Notes: generated by a model from the letters alone, not told the origin. A stretch of 56,286 bases of DNA from Selenomonadaceae bacterium (GCA_017446845.1 JAFSOQ010000077.1:1-56286); one strand, 5' to 3'. Counted from the first letter of the stretch, positions 42,136 through 51,442 are shown. Numbers and translations: made by a program.

Positions 42136-45048
42136 GTGCCCTTGATCACTGTAGAAAATACAAAACTAAAACCATATTTATCACCGCTGAACGTTTGGGC
42201 ATTGTCATTCGGTTGCGCGGTCGGGTGGGGTTCATTCGTCATGCCCGGCACGACTTTTTTGCCGATAGCCGGACCTATCGGAACTGCGCTCGGCATGGCG
42301 GTCGGCGGAATCATCATGCTGATTATCGGCTACAATTATCATTTCATGATGAACAAATATCCCGACGCCGGCGGCACTTATTCCTACGCGAAAAAAACTC
42401 TCGGCTACGACCACGGATTTTTGAGTTCGTGGTTTCTGATTCTTGTTTACATTGCAATTACTTGGGCGAACGCGACTGCGCTCCCGATTATCTTTAGAAA
42501 TTTTCTCGGCGATACTTTTCAATTCGGCTTTCATTACACAATCGCGGGCTTTGATATTTATTTCGGCGAGGCTCTGTTGAGTTTGGGTGCGCTGTGGATT
42601 TTCGGAGCCGTTTGCATGTACGGCGGAAAATTGGCGGCGTGGGTTCAAACAATTTCTGCAATAATTTTATTCGGCGGAGTGTTAATCGGTATCGGTGCGG
42701 TCGTGGCGAGCGGCGTAAATATTTTTGATTTTAAACCTGCTTTCCCGCCCGACGGCAACGATTCATTTGCGGCGGTCTTCGGAATTGTCGTTTTGGCTCC
42801 TTGGGCGTTCGCGGGCTTTGAATCCGTTTCGCAATCGGCGGAGGGTTTCAAGTTCTCCGTCAAGAAAACTTTCGCGATTTTATTTTGCGCAGTCGTTGCG
42901 GCGGCTTTGGCTTACACTTTCCTTGCACTGCTTGCCATATCGCATTTACCGACGGGCTGCTCAAATTGGGCGGAATACATTAAAAATCTCGACCACTTCG
43001 AAGGACTTGCGGGCTTGCCGACTTTTTATTCCGTCCATTTCTTTTTGGGCAAGACGGGCTTGGTGATTTTGGCTGTAACTTGCATGTGCGGTGTCATAAC
43101 CGGTCTTGTCGGAAATTATATCGCGGCGAGCCGTTTGATTTTTGCGCTGACTCGTGATGATTTACTGCCCGAATGGTTCGGCAAACTCAATGAAAATCGC
43201 ACGCCCCGCAATGCCGTACTTTTTATAATGCTGTTGTCTTTGCCGATACCTTTTCTCGGACGCACGGCGATTGCTTGGATTGTCGACGTCAACACAATCG
43301 GCGCGACAATCGATTACACTTATACTTCACTCGTCACGATAATCACTGCGCGGCAAATGGCAAAAGGACTTCCGCAAATCACCGGAACAATCGGCTTGGT
43401 CGTGTCGCTGATTTTCTTCCTGTACTTCATGGTTCCGAATGTTTGGACTGTCGCCGCAATGACGACCGAAAGTTATCTGATTCTGATTCTGTGGAGTATT
43501 TTGGGCTTTGTCTTCTTCCGATATATTTTCCAGCGCGATTACGGGCAACGACGTTTCGGCAAGTCGACAATCTCTTGGATAGCGTTGCTGTTTTTAATTT
43601 TCTTTACGTCAATGCTTTGGGTGCGCGAGGCGACCAGCGACGCCGCTCAAACTGTTTTGGGCAACTTGCGGGAATATTACACCGAGGAACTTAAAGAACA
43701 CGGCGTTCCGCCCACCCCGACCGAAAAAGCAGATTCGGAATATTATCTCGAAAGTCAAATGAAAATCGTCAGCAATTCTTTGACGCATCATAATTTAATG
43801 CAAATGGCTTTGATAACGATTGCGCTGTTTATCATGTTCAATATTTATAATTTGATGATGCGGCGCGAAAAAAATATGGAACGGGAAAAATTTCAAGCTG
43901 AACAAAGCAATAAGGCAAAGTCAACTTTCCTGTCGAACATGAGCCACGATATTCGTACGCCCATGAACGCGATTATCGGATACACGAATTTAATTAAGAA
44001 GGAACCCGGACTTCCGAAGAAAACCAAAGATTACTTGGACAAGATTGAAGCGTCGAATAATCACCTGCTCGCGCTGATTAATGATATTCTGGACATGAGC
44101 AGGATTGAGAGCGGCAAAATGGAACTCGACCCGCAAAAGGCGAACATCGTCAAAGCTTTGGGCGAAGTCAAAGATTTATTCGCGACGCAGATGGAGACTA
44201 AGGGCTTGAAATTCGCGGTCAACATCGAACACGTCATGAACAAAATCGTAATGTGCGACACGCCTCGCCTTAACCGAGTGCTTTTAAATCTTATCAGCAA
44301 TGCTTTTAAATTTACGCCCGTCGGCGGAAGTGTCACGGTGACTTTAAGGCAAGTCGGCGGCAATGACGAAAAAGGCTCCTACGAATTGCGCGTTAAAGAT
44401 ACGGGCATGGGCATGACGCCCGAATTTGCCAAAAAAGTTTTCGCCGCCTACGAACGCGACCGCACCGTCAGCAACATTCAAGGCACGGGTCTCGGCATGT
44501 CAATCACCAAAAGTATCGTCGAGCTTATGGGCGGGACAATCGACGTTGAAACCGAACTCGGCAAGGGCACCGAATTTATCGTCCGCGTTGACTTCCCGAT
44601 TGTCGACGAACCCGAAGAAATTGAAACGGAAGAAAAATCCGACGCCGCACAGGAAATTGACTTCAGCAAGATAAAATTGTTGTTGGTCGAAGATAACGAG
44701 GTCAACCGCGAAATTGCGTCGCTGATTTTGTCGGAATTCGGATTCGGTTTGGATACGGCGGAGAACGGGAAAATTGCTTACGAAAAAGTTGCGGCGTCCA
44801 AGCCCGGCGATTTTGACGCGGTGTTAATGGATGTTCAAATGCCGGTCATGAACGGCTACGAAGCTACGAAAAAAATCCGCGAACTTTCCGATAAAAAACT
44901 TGCGCAAATTCCGATAATCGCAATGACGGCGAACGCATTTACCGAAGACATTCAAGCTGCCAAAGATGCGGGCATGAACAGCCACATTGCCAAGCCGCTT
45001 GATATTCAAAAGATGATTGAAACTTTAACGGAGGTCTTGAAGAATTAG
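42136..45048 (+). CDS. Amino-acid permease (APC superfamily) fused to a hybrid histidine kinase
   Basis: 970 residues in one frame. The N-terminal APC-type transporter, with about twelve membrane segments (~1-480), starts LSPLNVWALSFGCAVGWGSF and has YPDAGGTYSYAKKTLGYDHG and, in TM6, APWAFAGFESVSQSAEG. An extra membrane pair encloses a ~60-residue extracytoplasmic loop (~500-580). The kinase follows: SHDIRTPMNAIIGY with His 604, an N-box LISNAFKFTP, DTGMGM and GTGLGMSITKS, then one receiver with Asp 899 (LMDVQMPVMNGYEA) and IAKPLD. It resembles CbrA in plan, where a different transporter family is joined to a kinase. Probable transport-coupled amino-acid sensor. GTG 42136 after AAGGAG, or TTG 42142. 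Confidence 0.9.
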   Translation: MPLITVENTKLKPYLSPLNVWALSFGCAVGWGSFVMPGTTFLPIAGPIGTALGMAVGGIIMLIIGYNYHFMMNKYPDAGGTYSYAKKTLGYDHGFLSSWFLILVYIAITWANATALPIIFRNFLGDTFQFGFHYTIAGFDIYFGEALLSLGALWIFGAVCMYGGKLAAWVQTISAIILFGGVLIGIGAVVASGVNIFDFKPAFPPDGNDSFAAVFGIVVLAPWAFAGFESVSQSAEGFKFSVKKTFAILFCAVVAAALAYTFLALLAISHLPTGCSNWAEYIKNLDHFEGLAGLPTFYSVHFFLGKTGLVILAVTCMCGVITGLVGNYIAASRLIFALTRDDLLPEWFGKLNENRTPRNAVLFIMLLSLPIPFLGRTAIAWIVDVNTIGATIDYTYTSLVTIITARQMAKGLPQITGTIGLVVSLIFFLYFMVPNVWTVAAMTTESYLILILWSILGFVFFRYIFQRDYGQRRFGKSTISWIALLFLIFFTSMLWVREATSDAAQTVLGNLREYYTEELKEHGVPPTPTEKADSEYYLESQMKIVSNSLTHHNLMQMALITIALFIMFNIYNLMMRREKNMEREKFQAEQSNKAKSTFLSNMSHDIRTPMNAIIGYTNLIKKEPGLPKKTKDYLDKIEASNNHLLALINDILDMSRIESGKMELDPQKANIVKALGEVKDLFATQMETKGLKFAVNIEHVMNKIVMCDTPRLNRVLLNLISNAFKFTPVGGSVTVTLRQVGGNDEKGSYELRVKDTGMGMTPEFAKKVFAAYERDRTVSNIQGTGLGMSITKSIVELMGGTIDVETELGKGTEFIVRVDFPIVDEPEEIETEEKSDAAQEIDFSKIKLLLVEDNEVNREIASLILSEFGFGLDTAENGKIAYEKVAASKPGDFDAVLMDVQMPVMNGYEATKKIRELSDKKLAQIPIIAMTANAFTEDIQAAKDAGMNSHIAKPLDIQKMIETLTEVLKN

Positions 45049-45081
45049 GAATTTGAAATTAGGAATGGGGAATGAGGAATG
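45042..45081. repeat. Heptamer array, locus 14 (AGGAATT/AGGAATG) ending in a start codon
   Basis: Five units related to AGGAATT, AGGAATG and GGGAATG lie between the transporter-kinase stop and the rhodanese ATG. The final AGGAATG contains that ATG; earlier units contain further ATGs in other frames. Confidence 0.8.
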
Positions 45082-45789
45082 AAAAAATTTTTTGCTGTAC
45101 TGATGATTTTTATGCTCGCGTTGTGTACCGGTTGCGGCGGTGAAAAAGTCATCCCTTACAAATCTTTGACGCACGAAGAGGCAATCAAAATGATAGGCGA
45201 AAAACCCGACGTGATTGTTTTGGACGTTCGTACTGCCGACGAGTTTGAAAAGAAACATATTCCAAGCGCAATTTCTGTTCCGCTTGAGGAATTGCGCAAC
45301 GGGAATTTTTCTTCCATACCCGACAAAAATCAAACGATTTTGCTTTACTGCTGGACAGGTCGTCGCGCACAAGATTCGGCTCAAATTCTCGTCAATAAAG
45401 GTTACAAGAATGTTTACGAGTTCGGCGGAATTTCTGATTGGAAAGGACCCATTGTCGAGACGGACACTTTCAAACAAATAACTCAAGAAGAGGCAATGGC
45501 AATGTTGGCGGAAGACCCCAACGCAAAACTTTTGGATTGTCGTTTCCCGAAAGATTACGAGGCAAGACATATTCCGGGAGCCATTCATTTTCCGCTTGAA
45601 GCCGCAGTGGCAGAAAATTTCGAGAAGATACCCGACAAGAACGCGCCGCTTATCACCTACTGTGGAGACGGCAATCGCGGGCGATTGACTGCAAAAGTTC
45701 TCGCCGAAAACGGTTACACGAATGTTTACACAATGGGCGGCATTATCGATTGGAAAGGTCCCGTTGAGGGCACAGAGGTAAATAATTAG
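45079..45789 (+). CDS. Double-rhodanese lipoprotein
   Basis: 236 residues. A lipoprotein signal with lipobox (LALCTGC) anchors it to a membrane. Two rhodanese domains follow at ~25-125 and ~130-230, each with LDVRTADEFEKKHIPSA or LDCRFPKDYEARHIPGA near the start and the active loop: CWTGRRA with Cys 91, then CGDGNRG with Cys 195. Both cysteines are present, so both domains may handle sulfane sulfur. The two loops differ, so the domains may have different substrates. No Shine-Dalgarno of the usual kind; the heptamer array occupies that place. Follows the transporter-kinase by 30 nt and may share its mRNA. Confidence 0.9.
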   Translation: MKKFFAVLMIFMLALCTGCGGEKVIPYKSLTHEEAIKMIGEKPDVIVLDVRTADEFEKKHIPSAISVPLEELRNGNFSSIPDKNQTILLYCWTGRRAQDSAQILVNKGYKNVYEFGGISDWKGPIVETDTFKQITQEEAMAMLAEDPNAKLLDCRFPKDYEARHIPGAIHFPLEAAVAENFEKIPDKNAPLITYCGDGNRGRLTAKVLAENGYTNVYTMGGIIDWKGPVEGTEVNN

Positions 45790-45810
45790 GAGTTAGAAGT
45801 TAGGAATTAA
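45784..45810. repeat. Heptamer array, locus 15 (TTAGGAG, short)
   Basis: Three units (TTAGGAG, TTAGAAG, TTAGGAA) overlapping the rhodanese gene's stop codon. Confidence 0.65.
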
Positions 45811-45842
45811 AAAAGCGGCGGGAAATTATCTCGTCGCTTTTT
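45808..45842. terminator. Bidirectional terminator between the rhodanese gene and iorA
   Basis: AGCGGCG and CGTCGCT arms (one G-U pair) with A6 before and T6 after; it serves two convergent genes. Confidence 0.8.
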
Positions 45843-45882
45843 TATTTATGATTCTTTGTCCACAGCTCTGAGGACAGCGTCG

Positions 45883-47616
45883 TCAAGTTTCCGTTGCTTT
45901 AAAAGCGGATTTCGGACAAAGCTGACTGCAAACGCCGCAACCGACGCATTGAGTTTGGTCAACGACCGCCTTGCCGTCCTTCATTGAAATGGCAGGGCAA
46001 CCGATTTTCATGCACGACTTGCAACCGATACATTTATCCGAATCAACTTTAAGCGGCGGTTTATGCTTGACGGTCTTCAAAAGTGCACAAGGTCTGCGCG
46101 AAATAATTACGCTCGGTTCGGCGGCGGCAAGTTCTTCTTTAATCACGGCGTCGCATTCCTTGAGGTTGTACGGGTCGACAACGCGCACGCGATTAATTCC
46201 CATTGCCTTGCACAACGATTCCAAATCAATTTTGCCGGCAGGGTCGCCCTTAATGTTCAAGCCCGTCGACGGATTCTGTTGATGTCCCGTCATGCCCGTT
46301 ATCGAATTGTCCAAAATTATCACGGTCGAGTTTGATTGATTGTAAGCGACGTTAGCCAAGCCCGTCATGCCCGAATGCATAAAAGTCGAGTCGCCGATAA
46401 CCGCAACGGTTTTGCCCTCACTTTGACTGCCGAGCATTTTATTAAAGCCGTGAGTTGCACCGATACTCGCGCCCATGCAAAGCGTCAATTCAATCGTACT
46501 GAGCGGCGGCACTGCTCCGAGTGTGTAGCAGCCGATGTCGCCGAGGACTGTGCATTTGCGTTTCTTGAGCGAATAAAATAATCCGCGATGTGGACAGCCA
46601 GCGCACATGACAGGCGGTCGCGCAGGACAATTAGGAATTAGGAATGAGGAATGAGGAATTTTTTGTCCAAAAGCCTCTGCAATCATATTTTGGCTGAATT
46701 CGTCGATTCGCGGCAAAAGTTCCGAACCTTCGACGGCAAGCCCCAGCGATTTTACATGCGTTTCAATCACGGGGTCAAGTTCCTCAACCACGACCAGCCG
46801 CTTGACTTTAGCCGCAAAATTTTTTATCAGCTCGACGGGCAACGGATTTATCATGCCGAGTTTCAAAACGCTCGCGCTTTCGCCGAAAACTTCTTTGACG
46901 TATTGATAGCAAGTCGACGAAGTGATTATCCCCAATTCGTCAGTAAAAAATTCCACGCGATTAATCGGAGTCGTTTCCGCGTATTCAATCAGCTTGCGCG
47001 TGCGCTCTTCAACAATCGGGTGACGACGTTTGGCATTGCCGGGCATCATGACATATTTGCCGATATTTTTTTCGTAGGGCTTGGAATATTCGACACGCTC
47101 TCCCGTTTCGACGACCGATTGACTGTGCGCAACACGCGTGCACATTTTAATTATAACGGGCGTGTCGAATTGCTCGGAAATTTCATAGGCGAGTTTTGCG
47201 AAGTTCAAAGCCTCGGCGGAATCACTCGGCTCAAGCATGGGAACTTTGGCGGCTATCGCGTAGTGGCGACTGTCCTGCTCGTTTTGCGAAGAATGCATAC
47301 CGGCATCATCTGCCACGACTGCGACCAAACCTGCGTTGACGCCCGTATAACTCAACGTGAACAACGGGTCAGCCGCGACGTTTAAGCCGACGTGTTTTTG
47401 ACCGCAGAACGCTCGACGACCTGCCAACGACGCTCCGAACGCCGATTCCATTGCAACTTTTTCATTGGGTGCCCATTCGCAATAAATATCGTCGAACTTT
47501 ACAGCCTCCTCGGTTATCTCGGTCGAAGGCGTGCCGGGGTAACTCGAAACGAATTTTACGCCGACTTCCCACAATCCGCGAGCCAACGCTTTGTTGCCCA
47601 ACATTAATTCTTTCAT
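45883..47616 (-). CDS. iorA: Indolepyruvate ferredoxin oxidoreductase, alpha subunit
   Basis: Thiamine-diphosphate, iron-sulfur enzyme subunit that oxidises aryl-pyruvates from aromatic amino acids to acyl-CoA. 577 residues. N-terminal pyrimidine-binding part with SSYPGTPSTEITE, CAGCPHRGLFYSL, the TPP motif GDIGCYTLG and VIGDSTFMHSGMTGLANVAYN; the C-terminal ferredoxin domain has two CxxCxxCxxxC clusters (CIGCKSCMKIGCP, CVGCGVCSQLCP). ATG 47616 has GGGGA upstream; the 16-residue extension is unlikely. A heptamer array inside the gene adds KIPHSSFLIPN just before CAGCPH. The beta subunit iorB is not in the window. Confidence 0.93.
   Translation of the reverse strand: MKELMLGNKALARGLWEVGVKFVSSYPGTPSTEITEEAVKFDDIYCEWAPNEKVAMESAFGASLAGRRAFCGQKHVGLNVAADPLFTLSYTGVNAGLVAVVADDAGMHSSQNEQDSRHYAIAAKVPMLEPSDSAEALNFAKLAYEISEQFDTPVIIKMCTRVAHSQSVVETGERVEYSKPYEKNIGKYVMMPGNAKRRHPIVEERTRKLIEYAETTPINRVEFFTDELGIITSSTCYQYVKEVFGESASVLKLGMINPLPVELIKNFAAKVKRLVVVEELDPVIETHVKSLGLAVEGSELLPRIDEFSQNMIAEAFGQKIPHSSFLIPNCPARPPVMCAGCPHRGLFYSLKKRKCTVLGDIGCYTLGAVPPLSTIELTLCMGASIGATHGFNKMLGSQSEGKTVAVIGDSTFMHSGMTGLANVAYNQSNSTVIILDNSITGMTGHQQNPSTGLNIKGDPAGKIDLESLCKAMGINRVRVVDPYNLKECDAVIKEELAAAEPSVIISRRPCALLKTVKHKPPLKVDSDKCIGCKSCMKIGCPAISMKDGKAVVDQTQCVGCGVCSQLCPKSAFKATET
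46628..46660. repeat. Heptamer array, locus 16 (AGGAATT/AGGAATG) inside iorA
   Basis: About four units in frame inside iorA. They encode a repeat-derived linker between two conserved parts of the enzyme. Confidence 0.85.
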
Positions 47617-47699
47617 TAAAGAATCCCCTCTTATTTTTAAACTTAACGCTTGATTCATTTTCATTGTAGCACAGACTTTTTTTGCTTACAATGTAAATT

Positions 47700-48464
47700 T
47701 CATTTGAACAGCTCGATTAACTGCTTGCCGATTAAAATAACAGTCATGCCGATAAAAAGCGGGCGGACATAAGCCGCACCTTTAGTAATTGCCATTTTCG
47801 CGCCGCAAGCCGCACCCAAAATCATTCCGAGACCCATTGGAATCGCGTAGGAATAATTCACAAGTCCCAAGCCGGCAAAAATAATCGCGGCGGCAAGATT
47901 GCTGGCAAAATTTGCAGCGCGGGCATTGGCGGCGGCCGTCAAAAATCCGTAGCCCATCATCAAATACATAAACAACATAAACGAACCCGTGCCCGGTCCG
48001 AAAAATCCGTCGTAAAAGCCGAGCACCAAAATTAAAATCAAACCGAGCAAATAATTTTTATGGGAGATGTGAACAGATTTTTTATCCGCGCCCCAATTTT
48101 TTTTCGCCACGGAATAAATCGCAATGACAATCAGCATGACGACGACGAGCGGTCTCAAAAAATCGGGCGGAATTTCTCTGACGACGAACACGCCGATAAC
48201 CGAACCGATAAACGACAGCGGGAACATCACGCGCATAATTTTTTTGTCAATCGTGCCCGAACGCCAGTATGTAAGAAAACCCGCGAACGCTCCCATACAT
48301 GAAGCGAGTTTATTTGTGCCGAGGACGTTGAGCATGGGCAAGCCCGCCCACATCAAAGTTGGAACGGAAATTAATCCGCCGCCGCCGACTACAGAATCGA
48401 TAAAAGCCGCGACGAATCCCATGCACGCCATTGCTGCCATAACTGCAAAATCTAAAGTTTCCAT
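47700..48464 (-). CDS. TSUP/TauE-SafE family membrane transporter
   Basis: 254 residues, about eight membrane segments. The family repeat appears twice: GFVAAFIDSVVGGGGLISVP with LGTNKLASCMGAFAGF near the start, and FYDGFFGPGTGSFMLF with NARAANFASN in the second half. Members export sulfite, sulfoacetate or other small anions, or import sulfur compounds; the substrate is unknown here. Near the rhodanese gene, which fits a sulfur theme only loosely. ATG 48464 lies at the end of an AGGAATx heptamer array; the longer frame starts in repeats. Confidence 0.88.
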   Translation of the reverse strand: METLDFAVMAAMACMGFVAAFIDSVVGGGGLISVPTLMWAGLPMLNVLGTNKLASCMGAFAGFLTYWRSGTIDKKIMRVMFPLSFIGSVIGVFVVREIPPDFLRPLVVVMLIVIAIYSVAKKNWGADKKSVHISHKNYLLGLILILVLGFYDGFFGPGTGSFMLFMYLMMGYGFLTAAANARAANFASNLAAAIIFAGLGLVNYSYAIPMGLGMILGAACGAKMAITKGAAYVRPLFIGMTVILIGKQLIELFK

Positions 48465-48553
48465 TCCTAATTCCTCATTCCTTATTCCTGTCCGGGGATT
48501 AGGAGTTAGGGAAGACAAAACTCTAAATCCTAACTCCTAAATCCTAACTCCTC
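48463..48553. repeat. Heptamer array, locus 17 (AGGAATx plus TTAGGAG / TAAATCC)
   Basis: Two arrays back to back. AGGAATx units run into the TSUP start codon. A TTAGGAG, centre GGGAAGACAAAAC and TAAATCC/CTCCTAA set then reaches to the stop codon of the hsp70-like gene. It spans nearly the whole gap. Confidence 0.85.
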
Positions 48554-51440
48554 AAGTAGCCCACTTCATCAAAAGTGATTCTTCTTCTTCCGGACTCAGT
48601 TCGCCGCCTTGCAGCATTTTTTGAGCCACGTCCTGCGCTTTGGCGAAAAGTTCAACAAAATTCTCGTCGTAAATCTGATTAATTTCTTTGAAAAGATTTT
48701 CCGCGTCATCGAAGGAACTTTGTTGTAAATTATTTGTGGTGCGGCGGTCGCAAATCATTCCGATTGCCAAAAGACAAACGCTGATTTCGACGTTGTTCAA
48801 ATTCCGCGAACGAATCACCTTGCACAAGTCGGAAACAATTTGCTCGCGCTTGATTGAAGAATTCGTTGGGCGTCCGTCGATTTTAAAAGCTACTCCGAGT
48901 GCGTGCGCCGAAATTTGAATCGCGGAAGTAGGCAAGCCCGACAAAACTTTATTGCAATCTTTTTTGAACTCGTAGTAAATCCAATCGACTTCGGTTTTCG
49001 TAATCGCGTGCGTGTAAAGATTCGCCATGCGGAATTTTTCGTTGTTGTGCAGATTGACGAGCAAAGCAATATCATTTTCGTCGCCGCACATCGACAAAGT
49101 ATAAATGCATTGAATTTTTGTATTCATCTTTAAGCCCCTGCCGAGAGTCAAGCCGGGGTTGTAAAGTTCTTCGTCGAGCTGATAAAGACAAAGGCGCGCC
49201 AAGCGTCTTTTTTGTTGAGCAGTCCAATTCGCGCCGATTTTCCTGGCGATAATCACGCAACGCAGTTTAAAAGATTCTTCGCGGGAATTTTTAACATCGT
49301 CGAGCATTTGCAGGAGCGGTTCGGCAAATTCTTTGTGATTGGTCGCGGAAATAATCGTGTTCACATTTAATTTCAACGTCGCGGAAAATTTAACGTTGTC
49401 ATCTTTACTTCTGCGGCGGAATGCATCATCGACATTGCGGCACAGCGAACGGATTGTATTGAGTTGCGAGCGCGGATTAACTTTTCCGCCGAAACGCGCG
49501 ATTAATTTTGTCTTGGGACCTTTTTCGACACCCGTCGCGATAGAAATTTCGGTCGTGCCGTGGTCGAGCAATTCAAACCCGCGTTCGTCGCGACAAGTGG
49601 CGGCGTCCATGCGAATAATTTTATCCTCGTCCATAAAAATGCTGAACGTAATAAAATTATCGCCCGTCATGCGCGAATATCTTTCCGGGAATTCGATATT
49701 GCCCTTTGCGATAATTTTATAAGAACCGTCGGCTTCTGCGCGGGCAATCGGAACGCTGATAACATTTTTACCCGGCGGAAGTCGAAAGCCCGTAAATCTC
49801 TGCGAAGTGTAAGGCAATTCTTTTCCGGCAGGAATAATTTCTTCGTAATTGCCGCCGAAGGTCACCAGATAAAAACTTTCGTTGAGGATGTTGCTGCCGA
49901 AAACTACGCCGATTGAACGGTCGGCAGCCGTGATATTGCGATTGCTTGAAGAAGTTTTATTAAGAGTTGAAATTGAATTTGAGCGGGCGACTTGTTGAAC
50001 GAGCGGAAGATTTTCTGTCGGCAATTCGTTTTTGAGTTCGTCGGCAAGTTCTCTGTCGTATTTGTGCAAAAAATAATGATAGACGGCGGCACCGCGAGCA
50101 ACAGCTTGGTCGGGGTCAAGCGCAACAATCGGTTCAAAGCCGAAAAATTTCCTCAGCCGATTGATAACCATATAAAATCTGGACATGCCGCCATTCATAA
50201 TCACGGCGTCGACCTTAACATCATTTCCGAGCTTTGCGGAGGCTTTATTGAGCACGTCGAGAATCGGCAGGATAATATTTTTCTGACTGCCGAATTTTTC
50301 TGCGACGGCGGGCAAATTTTTATAATCGTTAAAAGTAAGTTCGTCGCCCATGAAATTTTTCCAAATCTCTTCGAGCTGCGGAATACTGAAACTGTCGCTG
50401 TAAGCATAGCCGGTCGTGCCGATATTGCCGCCGATGGGAAAATCTTCTTCTTCGTCCCACCAGCCGGAATTATCGCCGCCGAATGCGTCACTTTTCTGCG
50501 CACTGACTTCCAACTTTAAATTTTCCGCGTAATTTAAAAGTTGACTCATTACGCCTTTTTCCTCGTGACGAATTTTTTGAGCAATATCGGGGTGCGCGGC
50601 GTATTGATTCAAATAATTTCGGAACATTGCCTTTGCCAAACACAAATCAAAATCATCGCCGCCCAAAAGTGTGTAGCGATTGGTCGCAATGTCCTGAACT
50701 TTTAAAATTTCGGGCGCGTCGAGTCGTCGGGAAATTTCGTGCAAAGTAATATCGAGAGTGCCGCCGCCCAAATCGAAAACCATTACATTTTTCTTCGAGC
50801 TTAAGTCCAAAATTTTATCGGCAATTTCTCCGTTGCGAACTTGATTAATAAAATCGTAAATGACGGCGCGCGGTTCGGACAATAAAATTTGTCTCGGCGA
50901 GCCGTCCGCCTTTCTGATTTTTATTCCCGCCAGTTCTGCGGCCTTTAAAGTGGCTTGTCGCATTATGAAATCAAAATTCGCAGGCACCGTGATAACTGCG
51001 TCGTCGATTTTCTCCAGGTGATAAATTTTGGCGGCATTTCTCAACATGTGCTCCAAAATTCTTGAAGAAACTTGCGCGGGGGTTTTATCGTGAATATTCG
51101 ACGATAAACCTTCGGCAAAAGCATTTCCCATCTGACTTTTGATTGACTTGGCGACGAGATATGGGCGCAGAGGATACCTGCCCTTAGCAAAATCGCCGAC
51201 AATCGGCTGATAATTTTTTTCGTCGTTGTAGTAAACACAGCTCGGCAAAATCGGACTTTTCTTTAGCGTGAACTTTGCACCCGCGCCGGCATTATACATG
51301 TCAACGGCTCTGTCCAAGTCAACAACTTTGCTTACGATATTTCCGTTCGGGCGGATATTCACCGTCGCCAAAACGGAATTGGTCGTGCCCAAATCAATTC
51401 CGACGCACAAATCGTTGTGCTCTTCTCCGTTAATCAACAT
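48552..51440 (-). CDS. Divergent Hsp70-family protein with long C-terminal helical domain
   Basis: 962 residues. Actin-like ATPase in the first ~480: VGIDLGTTNSVLATVN (phosphate 1), DLGGGTLDITLHE (phosphate 2) and MNGGMSRFYMV with PIVALDPDQAVARGAAVY. A beta-rich region resembling a short substrate-binding domain lies at ~520-650. The last ~300 residues are helical and unlike DnaK (EEPLLQML-like, many Leu/Ile), perhaps HEAT-like. Much longer than DnaK or HscC. The Shine-Dalgarno hairpin repeat precedes it. The preceding gene encodes a GrpE-like protein, so the two probably form a dedicated chaperone pair. Client proteins unknown. Confidence 0.85.
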   Translation of the reverse strand: MLINGEEHNDLCVGIDLGTTNSVLATVNIRPNGNIVSKVVDLDRAVDMYNAGAGAKFTLKKSPILPSCVYYNDEKNYQPIVGDFAKGRYPLRPYLVAKSIKSQMGNAFAEGLSSNIHDKTPAQVSSRILEHMLRNAAKIYHLEKIDDAVITVPANFDFIMRQATLKAAELAGIKIRKADGSPRQILLSEPRAVIYDFINQVRNGEIADKILDLSSKKNVMVFDLGGGTLDITLHEISRRLDAPEILKVQDIATNRYTLLGGDDFDLCLAKAMFRNYLNQYAAHPDIAQKIRHEEKGVMSQLLNYAENLKLEVSAQKSDAFGGDNSGWWDEEEDFPIGGNIGTTGYAYSDSFSIPQLEEIWKNFMGDELTFNDYKNLPAVAEKFGSQKNIILPILDVLNKASAKLGNDVKVDAVIMNGGMSRFYMVINRLRKFFGFEPIVALDPDQAVARGAAVYHYFLHKYDRELADELKNELPTENLPLVQQVARSNSISTLNKTSSSNRNITAADRSIGVVFGSNILNESFYLVTFGGNYEEIIPAGKELPYTSQRFTGFRLPPGKNVISVPIARAEADGSYKIIAKGNIEFPERYSRMTGDNFITFSIFMDEDKIIRMDAATCRDERGFELLDHGTTEISIATGVEKGPKTKLIARFGGKVNPRSQLNTIRSLCRNVDDAFRRRSKDDNVKFSATLKLNVNTIISATNHKEFAEPLLQMLDDVKNSREESFKLRCVIIARKIGANWTAQQKRRLARLCLYQLDEELYNPGLTLGRGLKMNTKIQCIYTLSMCGDENDIALLVNLHNNEKFRMANLYTHAITKTEVDWIYYEFKKDCNKVLSGLPTSAIQISAHALGVAFKIDGRPTNSSIKREQIVSDLCKVIRSRNLNNVEISVCLLAIGMICDRRTTNNLQQSSFDDAENLFKEINQIYDENFVELFAKAQDVAQKMLQGGELSPEEEESLLMKWAT

Positions 51441-51442
51441 AA

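Noticed and set aside
46651..47385. 244-codon plus-strand frame opposite iorA
   Set aside because: iorA is unmistakable on the other strand, and this frame has no family marks.
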